The notes below the pieces were generated by a model. That model made no database searches. It saw only the letters and a list, made by a program, of their open reading frames with translations, and was not told the DNA's origin. The position numbers and the translations under genes are program-made. A stretch of 64,000 nucleotides of DNA from Parascedosporium putredinis (taxonomy: Eukaryota; Ascomycota; Sordariomycetes; Microascales; Microascaceae): the NCBI GenBank assembly GCA_949357655.1, contig CASHTG010000015.1, positions 3,782,001-3,846,000 of the forward strand, written 5' to 3'. Shown piece after piece: positions 12,401 to 24,205 of this stretch (its first letter is position 1; every line of letters begins with the position of its first letter).

Positions 12401-13877
12401 CTTCTACAGGTGAAGCCGACAGAAGGAAAAGACCACAAAAAGAAAGTGAAGAAACTCGATGGTGGTGGGTGTTGTTTATCGGATGATGCTTGTGTGTACC
12501 AATGGGCCGACCTATCTGCTACCTCTAAGAATAGGGGAACCAAGGGAGGGGCAGGCCGTCGCGTCGAGAATGGGTACGAAGGGGGCCGCCGGTCTACGGT
12601 TAGTCCATGCGAAGGACTGCTATGGGAACTGACGGATAAGGAGAGGTGACGTGCGATCGAGAGTCGTGGTTCGTGGTGCGTATCGCGGGGGTAGAGCGTG
12701 CTCAGCAGATGTCGTAAGGGATAGAGTAAAGAAAAAAACGTCTCAGAGATAGATGTTTGTAAAGGGATAAGGAGCAACAGCAGCTTGAGGGGGGCCGAGA
12801 TGGTGGGGTATCTGGGCTTAGTTTATCGAGTTAAGACCAAAAGCAGAAAAAAAGAATACCCGTTTTCTGATACAAAGCAGAAAAAGCCGGGCCTGTGGGT
12901 TTGATGCGGACCGGGCGTGTGTGTGTCTCTCTCTTTGCGCGATGTCTGTTTTTCTTTCAAAAGGGGGCGCCGAAGCCAAAACAACCAACGGGGAGGCAAC
13001 AAAATAGTCGTTCCTGTTGCCCCGAGCGGCGAGTCGCAACCAAAAAGGTACGTACTGGAAGGGAAGGGGGTACATTGGTACTTTGTACTTTGGGGCCATT
13101 TCTTAGCGAAATTCAATTCCTCCCCTGCAAGCCAACTATTCTGGGTCCCGGTTTCCGTGCAAGCCGTGGTCTCAATTTCTTATCGATAAAAGCAGCTGCA
13201 CAACGCTTATGTCACGACTACAGTTCAAGGGTTCAAATGTTCACTTAGCTCCACTCTCCACTTTGGCGGGGTGCTATCCGACAAATCGTGGAGTATCAGC
13301 CTAGCTTTCTCTCAAGATCAATATAGAAAGTGCATGTTAAAGTAGTGTCTACAAAGGGGAATTCTCCTATTATGAGTAGACCACATTTTTGTCTTTTTAG
13401 AATTTACATCCTTTAGTCTATCCCCACCATATTCTTTTGAAAAGCAGTGTACCAGTAATAAACCCCCAAATGTTTCTGTCGCTTGTACCGGGGCCCTTTG
13501 AAATACAAGGGCTCAAGCTCAGGCTGCCAGCCATAGCTGACCCAACCCCAACAGCAAGCCCGGGCCCTCCTGAACCCTTCATGTGCCATTGAGAGCAAGA
13601 CCCCTGTTCTCCTTCCCCTCCCCACTAAAAAGCCCAAAAAAACATTCCCCTCATCCCCTCCGGATCCTCCAGGAGCGGAGCCAAACCCCCGTTCTACACC
13701 GGCTCTTTTTCTCCCCCTTCCCTCCCACCTAATCCCCTCTTCCTCGAGAGGAATTCACTACCGGAACCACCAGCATCACGATAAACCCCGTAGCCAAACT
13801 CTAAACCTCTCTTTCAACACAACCAGAGGGAAAGCCCCCCTCGCCCGGCCGAATCCACCCTAGCCTTTGATCCAGCA
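12401..13877. promoter_or_regulatory. Divergent promoter region, STU1 and BSP-family gene
   Basis: This 1.48-kb region separates two divergently transcribed genes and must hold both promoters. It contains a CT-rich block at about 13695-13745, roughly 130-180 bp before the plus-strand start codon, typical of fungal core promoters. No clear TATA box or binding site could be assigned. Open frames here are short and unlike proteins. Confidence 0.55.
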
Positions 13878-14894
13878 ATGTCTCCCCGGACCCTCCCCTC
13901 CCGGTCCTCCACCGCCCCCTCCTCCGACTCCGACCCGATCCTCACCCCAGAAACTCCCAGTCCCGCCCCCGCTACCTCCACCTCCACACCCGCGCCCCCA
14001 AGCAGCCGTCTCCCCGACGCCAAACCGCCCTCCTCCCCTTCTCCCGCCCGCAGAGCGCCCCACCCCAAGCTCCGCCTCGAGATCCGCGACCTCTCCCACC
14101 AAGGCGCCGCCCTCTTCCTCCGCTCCGTCAACCCCGCCACCATCCTCTCCCCCGCCGTCGCGTCCATCTACCGACTTCTCTACTCCTCCTCTTCTTCTTC
14201 TTCTTCTTCTTCTTCTTCCTCCTCCGCCGCAGTCCCCGCCCCTCCCACCCGCTCCGTCACCCTCATCCTCCGCTCCATGGGCGGCGTCGCCTACACCACC
14301 TCCACCGACCTAGACCGCGACCACAAGGAGATCCACTTCTCCCTCGACTACATCGCCAACATCCGGCCCCGCGACCGCGTCGCCCACGAGATCGAGGGCG
14401 TCCTCACCCACGAGCTCGTCCACTGCTACCAGTACGACGGCACCCGCCTGCGCTACAACGACAGCAACGACTTTTCCGACCAAGACGACCAAGGCGACGA
14501 CGACGACAATAACAACAGTAGCGGGAACCCCAACGACGACGCCCGCGACGCCCGCTGCCCCGGCGGCCTCATCGAAGGCATCGCCGACTGGATCCGCCTC
14601 CGCTGCGACCTCGGCCCCCACTGGCACCGCGACGAGAAGCAGAGCGCCCGCCGCGCCAAGTCGTGGGACCGCGGCTACGAGTCCACCGCCTTCTTCCTCG
14701 ACCATCTCGAGTCCCGCTTCGGCCACGGCACCGTTGCCCGTATCAACGGTAGGCTGCGCGTCTCCGGGTACCACGAGGACCGCTTCTGGCCCGCCCTCCT
14801 CGGCGAGTCCATCGAGGAGCTGTGGGAGGAGTATTGCTGTGCCGGTGAGCCTGATGACAACAACGGAGACGGATGTGACAAGGGGAAGAAGTAG
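13878..14894 (+). CDS. Basic secretory protein (BSP) family putative metallopeptidase
   Basis: Single-exon, 338-residue protein. The core, from about residue 60, resembles the plant/bacterial/fungal BSP family (peptidase of plants and bacteria). It has a zinc-type HELVH motif at residues 178-182 followed by CYQYDGT, then GGLIEGIADWIRLR and HWHR, and a Trp/Glu-rich C-terminal helix. In metallopeptidases of this type the two His of HExxH bind zinc and the Glu is catalytic; activity here is inferred. Unlike plant BSPs there is no evident signal peptide. The first 55 residues are Ser/Pro/Thr-rich and disordered. Two insertions look unstable: a Ser run encoded by a TCT/TTC microsatellite (about residues 105-117) and an Asp/Asn-rich loop after the HExxH motif. 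The frame is intact. It faces STU1 divergently and converges on the next gene. Confidence 0.85.
   Translation: MSPRTLPSRSSTAPSSDSDPILTPETPSPAPATSTSTPAPPSSRLPDAKPPSSPSPARRAPHPKLRLEIRDLSHQGAALFLRSVNPATILSPAVASIYRLLYSSSSSSSSSSSSSSAAVPAPPTRSVTLILRSMGGVAYTTSTDLDRDHKEIHFSLDYIANIRPRDRVAHEIEGVLTHELVHCYQYDGTRLRYNDSNDFSDQDDQGDDDDNNNSSGNPNDDARDARCPGGLIEGIADWIRLRCDLGPHWHRDEKQSARRAKSWDRGYESTAFFLDHLESRFGHGTVARINGRLRVSGYHEDRFWPALLGESIEELWEEYCCAGEPDDNNGDGCDKGKK
14190..14218 (+). repeat. CTT/TCT trinucleotide repeat inside BSP-family gene
   Basis: About ten trinucleotide units encode a serine run in the region before the catalytic core. Length change by whole units would keep the frame. Confidence 0.9.
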
Positions 14895-15648
14895 CATGGA
14901 AACAGTTCCCGCCCTCCTTCCTCCTGCCTTTTGTCTACACACTCTACACACTCTAAACACCTTTCCTAGATACCGGATCCCTTTCGTTCTGGAAAATTCG
15001 TCCCCATTTTCAGAGTGTTCTAGTGAGATAGACGCTTTGGATCCATCACGGAAAAGGACTTCCTGCATATGTTTTCTTATATATTGGTCTTCTTTTTTTC
15101 TCTTTGGTTTTCCCGATGTATTTTGGAGCTATAGCATTTATAAAGCAGCCGATCTGATGATTACCTTGAAAATTTCTCCACCCGTCTAACTCTGACTTGA
15201 GGAAAGAACGAGAGCGAGACAAGGCCCCCATGTGCGATTGACACACAGATGTGCACACGAGGATACACACCAACAAAGAAACGGATACGGGAAACGTGTG
15301 TGAATAAAAATAAATAAGAGAAAACTCTTTAAAAACCTCCAGAGTTGTTTCCGTATGCCCTGATATCCTTCCAACCGTTTGAAATAGAAGCCCCTAGTAT
15401 TGAGTATCGAAGGGAGAACCGCATAACGCCGAATCCATGGAAAAAGAACAAAAGCCAAAATAGCACTACATTTGGGCGAAATCGGGGTGCCTTGCGAGCG
15501 TTGTGAAAAAGAAAAAGAAAATGGCGGGGTGGGTACAGAGAGAACGACAGGGATGAACAAAGTTTCGTAGTTTTGAGCGAGGTAAAGGGGAAGGGCCAAA
15601 CAGGAGAGAGCCAGAAAAAGTGTGCATGAAAAGGTTTATGTCCTTCGT
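14895..15648. other. Convergent 3' intergenic region
   Basis: This 754-bp stretch lies between the 3' ends of two converging genes and should hold both 3' untranslated regions. No gene or distinct poly(A) signal stands out. Confidence 0.5.
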
Positions 15649-16879
15649 TTACTGGTGTACGGGCACGGGGATGTCGTCCTCGCTTATGGTGCTTCCCACC
15701 TCGGACCAACTGGCTGGGGTGAACATGCCCTCGCTGACACTCCGGACCTCAAATTGCTGGCTGGCAGCATCGGAAAAGTTTTGGTGAACGCTCCCGGCGT
15801 CCACTTCGATACCGTCGTCAGACGCGGCAGGGACGGGCTCGGCGCTCGAGACGGATAGAGCGTCGTCGGGGTGAGCTGGCCGTCGGAGAAGCCAGCGTGG
15901 GAGAAGGAGCCCGAGGAGCTCATGGGGGAGGAGGGGCGGTTGGCGGGGTCGGTGGCCTGGGCCCAAGCCGAGATGTCATCGAAGAGAAGAGAAGCGCGGT
16001 CGCCGAAGCGGGGGTCCACAGCATCGTTGGCGGCCTCGTTCAGCACGGGAGAGCGGGGACGCTCCTCTGAGTGCTCAAGGGTGCCGGAGATGGTGCTCGC
16101 GGAGCTCTCACTTCCAAAGTCAATAAGGGCCGAGGCTTCTGGGTCGACAAGTGTGCCCGAGGCAATGCCGACAGCAGCAGCACCAGCGACGCCGGTGGCG
16201 ACACCAGTGGCGATACCGGTGGTGATGGCGGCGAGGAAGAGCGGCGGCGAGCATCCTGGTCGTGGTCGGCGGTGGTGGCACTGTAAATATCGGACATCTC
16301 GTCAATGGATGGTGCCAGCATGGAGGCGGCAAGCTTCTCGTCCCGAATCTCTTGGTCGTCGGAGAAGGGGTTGGAGTGAGTAACGCCTCGCCTCACTAGC
16401 CCCTGCCTGTTGTCGCTGGCATCGATGCCGGACGCGCTGACAACTAGGGTGCCGTCTTCGCCCGAGGCGTCGGGCTTTAGGAAATCGTCAAAGCTCACTG
16501 CCCTAGACCGCGGCTTCTCGCCGCTAGGCTGGGGCTTCTCCGACATTTGCGACTCTCGCAGGGCATTCCAGTACATGAGCTCTTCCCTCTGTCTCTTCTT
16601 AGACTCGTCGTCGGCGTCAACACCAGGTTCGAGTCCTCCGCGCGAGGACATGAGAAAGCCCTCTGCATCCTCCGGCCGATTGAAGAGGGGCTCGAGGTCG
16701 TGGGTCTGACCCGGGTCAAGCTCATTGCCGAGATTGTGGAGGGCGATGGCGAGCCGGCGACGGATCTGGTCGGCGTAGCGTCGCACATCTTCGTTTTCGT
16801 AAATGGCAATGGCAGCTGCGACCGCTACGGTCACGGCAGCTACGCCGGCTGAGACGGCAACATGGTTAATAGGCGGCAT
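15649..16879 (-). CDS. Uncharacterised protein with N-terminal membrane anchor
   Basis: I do not recognise the family. The start at 16879 gives MPPINHVAVSAG followed by an Ala/Val-rich hydrophobic segment (about residues 7-25), a probable signal anchor. Next comes a short charged region with YADQIRRRLAIALHNLG, then a long acidic, Ser-rich disordered region. A Gly/Ala/Val-rich stretch (LAAITTGIATGVATG) follows, around residue 220, resembling a glycine-zipper segment. The end is DDIPVPVHQ. No intron is needed. The frame is broken twice by one-base losses: near 16238-16250 (GC-rich) and at 15868-15871 (a run of four G). With both restored the length is a multiple of three (410 residues). The upstream in-frame extension to 17824 is pyrimidine-rich and looks non-coding. 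It converges on the BSP-family gene. Confidence 0.7.
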
Positions 16880-19800
16880 CACACACCTCAAAACAAGCAG
16901 CACAGAATCAAAGGAGTGAGCGTGAGCAGGCGCTAGAGGTATTGGGAAAGAGGGGGAGTAGAATAGATAAATAACAAAAGGGATATTCTCAGTGCAAGTA
17001 GAATGGGGGTACTGAGTATTAAGTGGAAGGGAGGGGTGGCTGAGGAGGTCTGGACAAAAACGAAATAAGAGGCTTGCGAGAGGTGCAAACCTAGACGGTG
17101 AAAATGTAAGCTTTCGAGGCCTCCCTCTCTTTTTCTTTCTTTTTCTTTGTTTCTTCTTCTTCTTCTCTTTTCTTCTATGATTTATTTGACCCGGGGGCGA
17201 AGAATAATAATAAGGGGGTTTTGAGGGGGCACGAGACGTTGATTGCGTGGACAGTGGCGTCACGCCAAGTGCCCTTTTGGTGGTTGCCTGACTTTGGCGT
17301 CTTCCCACACACTTGAGGGCCTCGCTGTTCAGGCGCTGAAACCCCAGACACGGGGGCGAGGCGTAACAGCACGAACAAAGTTGAGGGTCGACTCGGCTCT
17401 GGCTCTGGCTCAATGGGTGGCGAAGCCGGAACAAGACGTGGGTGGCGGCTCCCGCCCCACCCAAAATCAACTCATGGCCGAAAAGGGCAACTAAGCCTGG
17501 GGGTTGAGTGCACGTTGATTGCCGCAAGCTTTGCAAAGAGAGCAGGCAAAAAAGAAGGAAGAAAAGACATTGACAAAAGCACGAGGAGAAACACGGAGCA
17601 GTGAGATGGGCTAGAGGCGAGACGAAACAGCCGTGGATTTCGCTTGTCCCGGCCTTGTCCCGCCCTTTTTTTCTAACCCAAGATGTGCTGCGGATTGGGG
17701 AGACGTTGAGAATTGCATGCAATAGACCAAGGATGATAATAGCTAGCTGAGGGACCAGGTCTGGATCATCTCCAGCTGGGCGAGGGAATGGCTCAGCGCG
17801 GGGTAGAAATTTGGCGGTGGTCAACTTGGTTGACGGGAGAGGGGCAGAATATCAACCCCCGGCCGTATTGGGGGATTTGGCAGCTCATCGCCCACCGCCC
17901 AGCAACAGCACGAGTCAAACCAAACCACACCCGACAAATACGGATGAACGCGTATGACATACCTCCGACAGCCAGCGCAGGAGGCGACATCGATGGCTGC
18001 GCTCAACGGCAAGGGGGACGGACCCCGAAAATAATAAAATGACCCTTGGGGAAATCGTGCAAGAATCCTCCTGCAAGTGGTGAGCTCTTCGGAGCAACAC
18101 GCAAGACCTTGGCCCCCAAACCAAAGGGGAGGTGGGACGAGGAAAGCGAGAGGTTTGGCAAGGAGGTCTCGAAGAAGAAAAAAGAGAGCAAGGCACAATA
18201 AATAGGAAGAAGGAAATAAAAAAGAGGAAAGGAAATATAAAAAGAAAAGAAGGGAACAGGGTAAAAAGAAAAAAGGGAAGAGGGGAAAAAGACGACGGGG
18301 GCAGGGGCGAAGGGGAGGGGGAACGCTTGGTGGAATGACCCCAACCTTGATTGTGAGGAAGAGAGCCCGGAATACTAGGCGCGAGAGAGCCTTGGCCCGG
18401 GTCAAGCGCCACACTTTGCAAACATCTGAGGATTTGACGAATTCGCGGTTTCCACGAGAGCAAGCGGGCTACGTGTGAGGGTTGGGGCCAAGAGACGGCC
18501 GCGGGCTGCCATCAAAAGGAAAAACTAAGCGTTCCCCGTCCACCTTTTTTTGCTCTGTTTCTTCAATGTTCTCGCCGTCGAATGAATGCAATGTCCATCA
18601 TGAATCAATTGAATCAGCGAGCAAGAGGAGCAAGGCCAAACTCTAATACCGGGGCCTCCTCTCCTCTCTGCCGAACGGGCGGATCGGCGAGAAATCGCCA
18701 TCATTGGCGTCTTTTACCCTCAAATGTTCCAGTGCTCCTCGGCAGTGCCTTTGGGTGCTTACTCAGTCCAAAACGCCCACGCCCCAAAAGGAGCGGAAGG
18801 ATCGGATTTGCGGACTCGTACGGGAACATGGAATCCATTACACCCGTTCAAGGGCTCTTCAAGTTGTGTGCGTGACCATCAAGTGTGGCTAGACTCCCAA
18901 CTACCTCGGTAGGCTTTCTCAACCCATCAACCTCTACACTAGCTGTCACCCTCTTCTTTTCGTCGTCTCCCCGCACCCAACAAAAACCCAAAAGCCAAGA
19001 CTTTGGGTCCCAGGGACGCTTCTCACATGACGCCATTCGGCATGCGCCCAGAGCGGAACGACGGCAAGTGCCGCTAACCCTGGGGGAAGTGCGGTTTCCG
19101 GGCTTGGTCTAATACTATTATTGATCTTTTCTTACGACACTACAAAGTCGAGTGTGAAGACATTGCCCTCCCGGGCACCGAGCTGCTTCCTTTGCTAAGC
19201 GTTGGGATTCTTGGATATTGTTATCGGAGCAGATTGGGGGAGCAGAATCATCCGTAGTGGAATTCTTATCACGGCCTCCGACTTCCTTATTCTTCGTGCA
19301 CTCAAAACAAGCCGGCCGGTTTTGTCTCATCGCATTTGCGTCAAATCCCCGTTTTCTTCGCCCTCGACCCTTCAGCCTTGCAGAACTCCATCAAAAGGCG
19401 AGGTGGGTCTATTAGAGAGAAACGGGGTTCACCTTGCACCTTTTGGGGGTTCCTGGCCTTGGCTTTTTCAATGTTCTGTCTTGGAATGCAGCCTCTGTTT
19501 TCATGATCCACCGATGCCAAGCATATTTGACGTTGGACAGGCGGGTCTACCCGCATCCATAACCTGTGCTGCTCTCCATCGACTACTTTTGAGATGGGAG
19601 TGTTTCACTCTTGCATCTTGGCCCTGGTGCGCTTCCATCCTATCAAATTTCTTGTGACCAATGTGGAGGATTAGAGTACGTGGACGCCAGTTTACATAGT
19701 GTTAGGATCTAATGTTGGCAACACCAACAAGACGCCTTGTCCCGATTTTCCGCCAAGTCTTTGAACCTCATGTTGTGAAAGCATACCAATACTCGGCACG

Positions 19801-20145
19801 AAGGCGAGCAAGTTCCAGCGTGTTTATATCTCGCGCGATGTTACAATCGTACTGATCCAAGACGGGCAAAATGGAACGAAGATAATATATATATATATAC
19901 GGGTGAAAGGTTGTTGCTAAAGAAAAAGGAAAAACACAAGCAATGTCGTTAGGCGTGATAAGATGGGTGGTATAACAATTTCCTCTGCCTTTTTCTCTTT
20001 TGAAACTCCAATGCCTTGTTACCGAAACTTCCGGGCTTCACAGAGCATGCAAAACGGACAGAATAGAAGCTCTCATCCTCCGAACATGTACCCCACTCCG
20101 GTAGGATCTATTGTGGGGGATAAAGAATCGTGCCACTATGTGTGC
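16880..20145. other. Intergenic region, promoter of the anchored protein gene
   Basis: No supportable gene in 3.3 kb. The part above 16880 should contain the promoter and leader of the minus-strand gene. It includes purine-rich blocks (17520-17600, 18170-18300) that read as CT-rich tracts in the sense orientation. A TA microsatellite lies at 19885-19899. Confidence 0.55.
19885..19899. repeat. TA dinucleotide repeat
   Basis: Seven to eight TA units in non-coding DNA, about 250 bp downstream of the microprotein stop codon. Confidence 0.85.
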
Positions 20146-20575
20146 TTACTGAGAGCCGGTGGTAGAGCTGCTCGAGGAAGACGAGGTAGAGTCGGTGCGG
20201 GTGGCCTTGACACGCTCACTGTTGAAGGATGTCGTTAGTAACGGGAGGAAAGAAGAAAAATGCACAAGAGACGTAAATCCCCGAACGAGGAAGGCAAGAC
20301 CCAGAAGGCATGCAAAGGAGAACTCTGTATTCCATGGTCCAGCACTTGTCTTGTCCCGTGAATATGGGAAAGGGGATAGACGGATGGATCGGAGAGAATG
20401 GATCGGGGATGAAAGGGCTCGGTGGTAGGTCTTACTATGTCTGGCGTCCCTGGAGGTGAGCCGTATATTTGGCACCGCCAGTCTTGATGTGGAACTTGAC
20501 ACCACCCTTGCCCTCAAGGGCATTGAGGAGGTTCTCGCCGTTGAGCTTGGCGGCAGCGGGAGAGGAGGAAGGCAT
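20146..20575 (-). CDS. 70-residue microprotein, uncharacterised
   Basis: Two exons, 20575-20436 and 20218-20146, with a GTAAGA donor, an ACTAAC branch site and a CAG acceptor; the intron is 217 nt. The spliced length is 213 nt, exactly 70 codons plus stop. Translation starts MPSSSPAAAKLNGENLLNAL, continues with a Gly/Lys-rich segment reading VKFHIKTGGAKYTAHL, and ends in a Ser-rich tail TDSTSSSSSSSTTGSQ. There is no signal peptide or membrane segment. The compact, non-repetitive core with good splice signals argues for a real gene. I have a weak impression of similar short conserved proteins in other Sordariomycetes but cannot assign a function. The lysine and glycine pattern could suit nucleic-acid or ribosome contact; that is speculation. 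Confidence 0.7.
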
Positions 20576-21010
20576 TGTGGCGGCTGTGTAGGTGGTGATG
20601 GGATTGCGGAATATGGGTGTTTTGTATTGGCTGTGCAAGCTCGAGCGGCCAAGGGCGGGAGTGGCAAGGGGCGACGTGTAAGAGGATTGAAGGCTTGCTG
20701 TGAGGGAATAACGTTGATATGTAGTGCTTCTTGGCAGGGGACGGAAAGGGGGAGAGAGGGAGGTAGTATGTCAAAGGGTTGGGAGGACCGGAGACTTAAA
20801 TAGATTTTCTGGATAGCGAAGACCTCCTATGAATGGATCTTGAAAAAGACTATGAACAGAGCGGAAGAGAGGGAAGAAGGGGGCTTGCTCCAGTCAAAGT
20901 AAGCGGGTGCGCGAGAACATCCACTTTCGAAGAGGAAGGAGCACAGAAACGCGAGAGGGCGAGGGTCGGAATCGCGGGAACGAATCAGCGCCCCCGCAAA
21001 AAAAAAAGAA

Positions 21011-21050
21011 AACGGGAACGAACAAAAGAAAACGGGAACGAACAAAAGAA
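21011..21050. repeat. Two perfect tandem copies of a 20-bp unit
   Basis: The unit aacgggaacgaacaaaagaa occurs twice in direct succession. It lies about 440 bp upstream of the microprotein start codon, so within its possible promoter or leader. Confidence 0.95.
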
Positions 21051-23011
21051 AAAGAGAAAAAAGGACGAGTCTAGTGTTAGTAGCACCGATCAATTGGAGA
21101 GGATCCGTATGGAGCCCTCAGGTTTGGCACTTGTTGGGGAGGGGGAGGGGAGAGAGGAGCTGGCTGCTGCACGGCCGAGGGAAATAACGACCGGCTTGAT
21201 GATTCCTGTCCCTTCCGCGACACTACGGTAGCCTCTGAACTAGTATAGCTTACCTTTCGGGGACGAGGGCGTCACCAGGCATATACCGCCCAGGTACGTG
21301 GTCTGTCGTGCACACGACTAGGGCAGCACACGTTGCTCCCGCGCCGCTAATAAGTCTTGACGACGTCCCTCGACCTTGAAACCCACTTCACCTCTTTTTT
21401 TTTCCTTTTTCTTTTTTTCTTTTCCCCAGCAGGGCGTCGATTCTGGTTTCTCCGGACCGGCATGGAAGATGCCTCGACACTCCTCGGAGGCTCATCCAAT
21501 GTACATGAAATTAGGCAATCCTGCGTCCGTATCCCGTACCTCGAACAATGTACAGACAACGAAACAGCCAGCACAATGACGATCAGCTCCACTTCTTCAC
21601 CACTTGGGCAAGGTGTCCCCCACGAGAGCCTGGGACCCAGACCACTTGTTGGGAAGCAGGCACACGACACACCGATGCGCATTGCCTGCACGGGGGGCAA
21701 AGGAAGAAAGGGGGAAAGCAGCTCCGCGGCTGTTGACGGTTTCGCAACAGCGCATCTCGGTAAGCGCGGAAGGAAAGACATCCATCAATGGAGCTGGAGG
21801 GTGTTGTCTGGTTGTAGCCCTTCCTTCCACCCCACATCCTGTCTTTTTTTTTTTTTTCATCATGTTCCTTTTCTTTGGCCTGTACGTACGAAGTATGTTC
21901 CCGGGGTATTACGACCTCTCGGAAAGTTCCCAAGCTTAACCCGCGTATTCCTGGGATGCTTGGGACGAAACGAGAAACCCAATTTCCGGCAAGGGCGGAA
22001 AAGAAGTCCTTTTTTTTCTTTTCTTTTTCTTCTTTCTTAGCTGCCCTTTTCCCGCCCTGGACATTCCTCGGCGCTGGGGTGGGTCCTGCAAGATGAAGTT
22101 GGAGAAGGGGCAACAAGTTGGGTGTCTGCAGGAAAATGGGGGCGTGTCTGCAAGGATCGAATTTGATGGGGTACACCGAGTAAACCGAGCCAACGCGAGC
22201 TCGAGTTTTAGTGTGGGATGGGGCACCAAAGGGGGTGTGTTGTTCTCGTGGCTGGCCACCGGCTTCCAAGCCCTATTTTCTCCGCACACTGTGCTGGCTG
22301 CGGCAGCAACTCATCTTGGTTTCTGCCACTTGTCACAGGAAGAAGCCGTGAGGCGTTCCGATAAAAGAGGGTATGTGGATGGCTACACGTAAAGATGAAT
22401 ATGCCGTGGATTCGCCGAGTGGGTCTGTGTATATACGTCTAGAGATATTAGATGTATGGATGCGTAGACCAATTGATCTATGTGTTGCCCTTTTTCGCTG
22501 CGATGACCCCATTCTCCTTCACGAGCTTTTACGTAGTGGTATCCCGCCAGGCAGCTTGCCATCAATAAATCGCGAAACGAAGGCACGCCCTCTTCTACGA
22601 TCATCGAGTTGAATGAGCTTGGTAGGATAGACGGACGGAGTCATGTTGCGGTTGTCCCCTTATTACCTGTTAGCGCGTGTCGGTAACACGCTCTTCAAAC
22701 TCCGGGCTATCGCTCGCCCCTGGGAACAGGTGGGTTCTCATTTATGGGGCGCGGGGAGGATTCCCTAAATATATCAATCTAGAGAACTTGTTGTATCCAC
22801 CACCTTTTCAACCAAAGAGCAGTGGGTGAGGGCCAATGATGGGCCTTGTGATCGACCTATCCATTTACTTGTAGCCGGCCAAGCCCCGTTTGGGTGTTCC
22901 TGAACTGACCTATGGATCTATGGATCTATGTGAACAAACTTCCCATGAAGCCTAGAGGGACTGATGCGCCTCAAGAAGAGGAGCGTGGTACCCAAGCTAC
23001 GAATTAGCCAC

Positions 23012-23018
<7 letters not shown>

Positions 23019-23047
<29 letters not shown>
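23019..23047. repeat. AG dinucleotide microsatellite
   Basis: About 14 AG units in non-coding DNA. Confidence 0.95.
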
Positions 23048-24008
23048 CGAAAGGAAGGCTCCCAGGGAAGGAACAGAGAGCAGCTACGGCAATGACTCAA
23101 GTTCAATGGTATTGTATCTGTGGTTTCCACGGGGAGGATCAGTGATATAAGTGCAATTGGTTTGGAGACGGGCTCCGAGCTATTCGATTTCCTTGCAAAA
23201 CTGCCCTCACCTCGCCAAAGGGTCCTTTTCCACTCTTCGAAAGGACATCGATCGAAGACATTCATCCAAGATATTGATATCAAAGATGTGGGTCAGGTTG
23301 GAGGAGCACCGAGCGTTAGGAAAGAAAATCCGAGGACACTGGCGTACAAGGCTTGATGGGTCAAGTGTAGATGGCAAATACTACGGGGAAAAAAAGGTAG
23401 AGTCCCAGCGAAGGGAAAATAACTTCATTGATATGGATGTTTAGTGTCTCAGCATTGGCTCACTAAAAAGCTTCCCAACTATTCTCTGAGACCACTACCA
23501 TTAAGCGTAATGGCAAATCGAACCCTTTTTAGGTCACTCTGGTTTCTTTTTCTCCATTTTTTCCTTTGCGGGTGACTCCCCTCCCTCCAACAGTCACTGT
23601 CTCTCAAAAGTGCCCACTCGCGATCGAATGGCAACAACTTGGATCAAACGTGAGATTGAGTGCTTACATATACCCTTCCCTGCGTTTTAACTTACAGCAC
23701 GGGAAGCGAATTGGGGTAAGGCAAGACAAGACCAACGAGAGACACGAGCACCACATCCAAACCAAAACTTCTCTTACCTTTTTTCTTCGTTTCTTCCCCT
23801 TGCGTCTTCCCTCTGGCACTACGGTAGTACGCATGCTATCAGCCTGCCGAACTTTCCGCCATCGAGATGGGGAAAACGGATCGAGAAGATCGAGGGCTCT
23901 TGAGACACTGTCGGGGTGTTGTCTGAAGTCGCAACCCAATTGATCAGTGGAGCGAGCAATTATATCACAGTCCAAGTATCAACGAGGAGGCCATTCCACC
24001 ATCGTCCG

Positions 24009-24038
24009 GGCCAGTGCAATATCCAGGCCAGTGCAATA
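24009..24038. repeat. Direct repeat upstream of secreted protein gene
   Basis: The 13-mer ggccagtgcaata occurs at 24009-24021 and again at 24026-24038, about 170-200 bp before the start codon. Spaced direct repeats in this position can be transcription-factor sites; no factor can be named. Confidence 0.6.
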
Positions 24039-24121
24039 CATCCATAATCACGCCCAATGATCTTTTCCAAGATCAAAGTTGATATCAGAGGGATCGGTTT
24101 CGAAAACTACATCCCGCGGGG

Positions 24122-24129
24122 TCTATAAA
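24122..24129 (+). promoter_or_regulatory. TATA-like box for secreted protein gene
   Basis: The sequence ctataaag lies about 80 bp upstream of the ATG at 24206, with a CT-rich start region between them. Spacing and motif suit a TATA-type core promoter. Confidence 0.55.
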
Positions 24130-24205
24130 GAGCCCCGATCCTAATCTTCCCTCGCCCCGTTCGAGTTGTCTCGTTACCTTGTATCATCATCCACACTCGC
24201 TTACA

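Larger units (their letters stand above)
20576..24205. other. Divergent intergenic region
   Basis: 3.6 kb between the microprotein gene and the putative secreted protein gene. No supportable gene. It contains two tandem copies of a 20-bp unit (21011-21050), a GA microsatellite (23019-23047), an 8-bp direct repeat (about 22910-22930), and a promoter-proximal direct repeat with a TATA box near the plus-strand gene. Confidence 0.55.

Noticed and set aside
14310..15068. 252-codon minus-strand frame opposite the BSP-family gene
   Set aside because: It is the antisense of a well-supported coding gene and consists of Val/Ala/Gly-rich shadow sequence.
16880..17824. In-frame upstream extension of the anchored protein gene, giving a 594-codon frame
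   Set aside because: The extension is pyrimidine-driven low-complexity; the ATG at 16879 gives a clean signal anchor and a closing length.
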